From contig NZ_CP100757.1 of the NCBI RefSeq assembly GCF_024266705.1, positions 1,054,001 through 1,118,000 of the forward strand: 64,000 nucleotides of DNA, read 5' to 3'. Source of the DNA: Natrinema gelatinilyticum (GTDB taxonomy: Archaea; Halobacteriota; Halobacteria; Halobacteriales; Natrialbaceae). Positions 62,592 to 64,000 of the stretch are shown piece after piece (positions within the stretch are counted from its first letter, which is position 1; each line of letters starts with the position of its first letter). Made by a program: the position numbers and the translations under genes. A model generated the notes under the pieces. The model searched no databases, was not told the DNA's origin, and was given only the letters and a program-made list of their open reading frames with translations.

Positions 62592-64000
62592 CTGAAGCGG
62601 TCGCGCGGAGTCCCCTTTCTCAAGGAACGAGCGAAGCGAGTGAGTAGGGAGGGGAGGAGCGCGTCCATGCAGGCTACAAACACCGATATATAAGTAGCCA
62701 TAGAATTACATTGAAGATGTGGCAGACGACTACGTGCGTCGGACGGCAATCACTCGTCTTGTGGTTACGGACGAGCAACGCGACCTTCTCGAAGATACCA
62801 TCTCCGAGTGGAAGCGAGGGTGCCAACTCACCACCGACATGGCGTGGGGCAAGTGCAACGCCAAAAGCGACGTCCAACCCCTCGCATACGACGATGTGCG
62901 TGAACACACTGACCTCGGGAGTCAGCACGCGATTCTCGCCACCCACCAAACTGCCCAAGCTATCACCGGCTGTATTGAACGCCGGTCCAAGGGTAAGCAG
63001 GTGAGCAAGCCGACGTTCACCGCACCTACGGTGAAGTACGACACTCGAACCATGACACTGTTCGATGACGATACGGTGTCGCTTTCCACGACCCAGAGTC
63101 GTGTCCGGTGTCCGCTTGCCCTCCCCGACGCCGACGATGGCTACCAACGGCAGTACCTTGGCTCGGACACATGGAGCGTCACGGAAAGTACACTCACCGC
63201 CCGCGACGGCGACTACTTCCTTCACATCGGCTTCCGCCGGCCCAAGAACGATACCGAACGGAACACCGCCGAGGACGGAACGGTCCTCGGGGTTGACCTC
63301 GGTGTCGAAAACCTCGTCGTCACCAGTACCGCCTACTTCTTCAGCGGGCGAGAGTTAACTCACAGCCTCCGCGAGTTCGAGAAAGTACGTGCCGGACTCC
63401 AACAGACCGGAACCCGAAGCGCACACCGGACCCTTAAACAGTCGAGCGGTCGCGAGCTTCGATATATCCGCGACGTACTCCATCGGGCGTCGAACGCCAT
63501 CGTAGACGAAGCACTCCGGTATGAGTGCGACATTATCGCGTTCGAGGATTTGACCCATATCCGCGACCGAACTGGCGCGTCGTGGGGGCACAAATGGGCG
63601 TTCCGAACGCTATACGAGCAAGTCGAGTACAAAGCCGAAACGGTCGGAGTCTCGGTGAAACAGGTGGGTTCAGCGTACACGTCCAAGCGGTGCACCGAGT
63701 GTGGATTCACGGCGGACGAGAATCGCCCGACTCGAAACGACTTCCGATGCGTGAAATGCGAGTCGGAAGCGAACGCGGACTACAACGCGGCAAAGAATAT
63801 TGGGTTGCGGTATGTCCGTCGGGGCCAACAGTCGTCTCGGCGGACGGGCAACAGTCAGCTTGCCCTGAAGTCTGGAACGGTGACGCCAAGTGGCGGATTC
63901 ACCGCCCACCCGGACGGGTTCGAGGCTGAGTTCATGGACAAGCCCCACCCTCCACGAGCGAACCCCTCGGGGTGAGCGAAGTAGGGTGGGGTGGTTGACA
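62592..64000 (+). mobile_element. IS1341-type element, tnpB only
   Basis: The left end contains GCGGAGTCCCCTTTCTCAAG and GAACGAGCGAAGCGAGTGAG. The right end GGGTGGGGTGGTTGAC coincides with the window edge. Both match the element within the cupin gene (23985-24408). Only tnpB is encoded. Confidence 0.75.
62719..63975 (+). CDS. tnpB: TnpB RNA-guided endonuclease
   Basis: The 418-residue TnpB (GTG start at 62719) has D193 (VLGVDLGVENLVV), E276 (IIAFEDLTHIRD) and D354 (SEANADYNAAKNIG). Its zinc ribbon is C325/C328 and C344/C347. It is complete. Its 3' end and the following bases include the right-end hairpin expected to be part of the guide RNA. Confidence 0.93.
   Translation: MADDYVRRTAITRLVVTDEQRDLLEDTISEWKRGCQLTTDMAWGKCNAKSDVQPLAYDDVREHTDLGSQHAILATHQTAQAITGCIERRSKGKQVSKPTFTAPTVKYDTRTMTLFDDDTVSLSTTQSRVRCPLALPDADDGYQRQYLGSDTWSVTESTLTARDGDYFLHIGFRRPKNDTERNTAEDGTVLGVDLGVENLVVTSTAYFFSGRELTHSLREFEKVRAGLQQTGTRSAHRTLKQSSGRELRYIRDVLHRASNAIVDEALRYECDIIAFEDLTHIRDRTGASWGHKWAFRTLYEQVEYKAETVGVSVKQVGSAYTSKRCTECGFTADENRPTRNDFRCVKCESEANADYNAAKNIGLRYVRRGQQSSRRTGNSQLALKSGTVTPSGGFTAHPDGFEAEFMDKPHPPRANPSG

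Noticed and set aside
1..64000. CRISPR array to accompany the RAMP operon
   Set aside because: I looked for regularly spaced repeats of 25-40 bp with unique spacers, especially around 5.3-8.7 kb, and saw none. Repeats in the window belong to transposon ends or to the leader module.

Overview
The window comes from a haloarchaeon. The proteins are strongly acidic, most genes are GC-rich with low-GC islands, and the families present are typical of Halobacteria: Orc1/Cdc6, FilR1-type and HTH_10 regulators, an F420-type PPOX protein, ISH-like insertion sequences and IS200/IS605-IS1341 elements. The genus cannot be fixed from this sequence. No rRNA, tRNA or CRISPR array was seen. The density of insertion sequences, gene fragments and frameshifted genes indicates an accessory region (genomic island or megaplasmid) rather than core chromosome.

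Layout. (1) 1-5.2 kb: surface-glycan genes, comprising a low-GC polytopic membrane protein, two GT4 glycosyltransferases and a sulfatase-fold enzyme. (2) 5.3-13.5 kb: an apparent inserted island flanked by scars of a second glycosyltransferase gene. It holds a five-gene operon with two RAMP-superfamily (Cas7/Cas5-like) proteins and small zinc proteins but no CRISPR array, nuclease or helicase; an isolated TerL terminase with a small upstream partner; a full and a decayed Orc1/Cdc6; and a VapBC pair whose antitoxin is frameshifted. (3) 14.3-21 kb: a low-GC membrane protein, and a small-gene operon preceded by a predicted three-way-junction RNA leader that encodes a paralogue of the RAMP-operon zinc protein. 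(4) 21-30.4 kb: a transposon-rich stretch with an intact tnpA-tnpB element, a solo tnpB, an ISH8-like IS with a 10-bp target duplication, an IS5-like IS, a cupin gene split by a tnpB-less element, and DUF1428 and PPOX genes. (5) 30.6-37.7 kb: a Fic/Doc-like gene, then three copies of a roughly 300-350 bp promoter plus Tat-leader module, each fused to a different coding sequence (a photolyase, a DUF1254/DUF1214 protein, a DUF1254 pseudogene). An IS110-family element with a structured, bridge-RNA-like left end lies between the second and third. (6) 37.7-50.3 kb: an APC permease with universal-stress domains, small regulators, a P1B metal ATPase with an operator-like palindrome, and a DUF4129-DUF58-DUF7519 operon converging on moxR with a tnpB-less IS605-type element exactly at the junction. 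(7) 50.8-64 kb: a broken SWIM gene, a DUF7342-type pair, an IS5-like element with a nonsense codon, WbqC and deacetylase genes, OsmC and methyltransferase genes flanked by regulators, another tnpB-less element, and a terminal tnpB element.

The most novel-looking systems are the array-less RAMP operon within a satellite-like replication/packaging island, the shuffled Tat-leader module (including a photolyase with an apparent export signal), and the family of tnpB-less IS605 derivatives that keep the structured 3' region.
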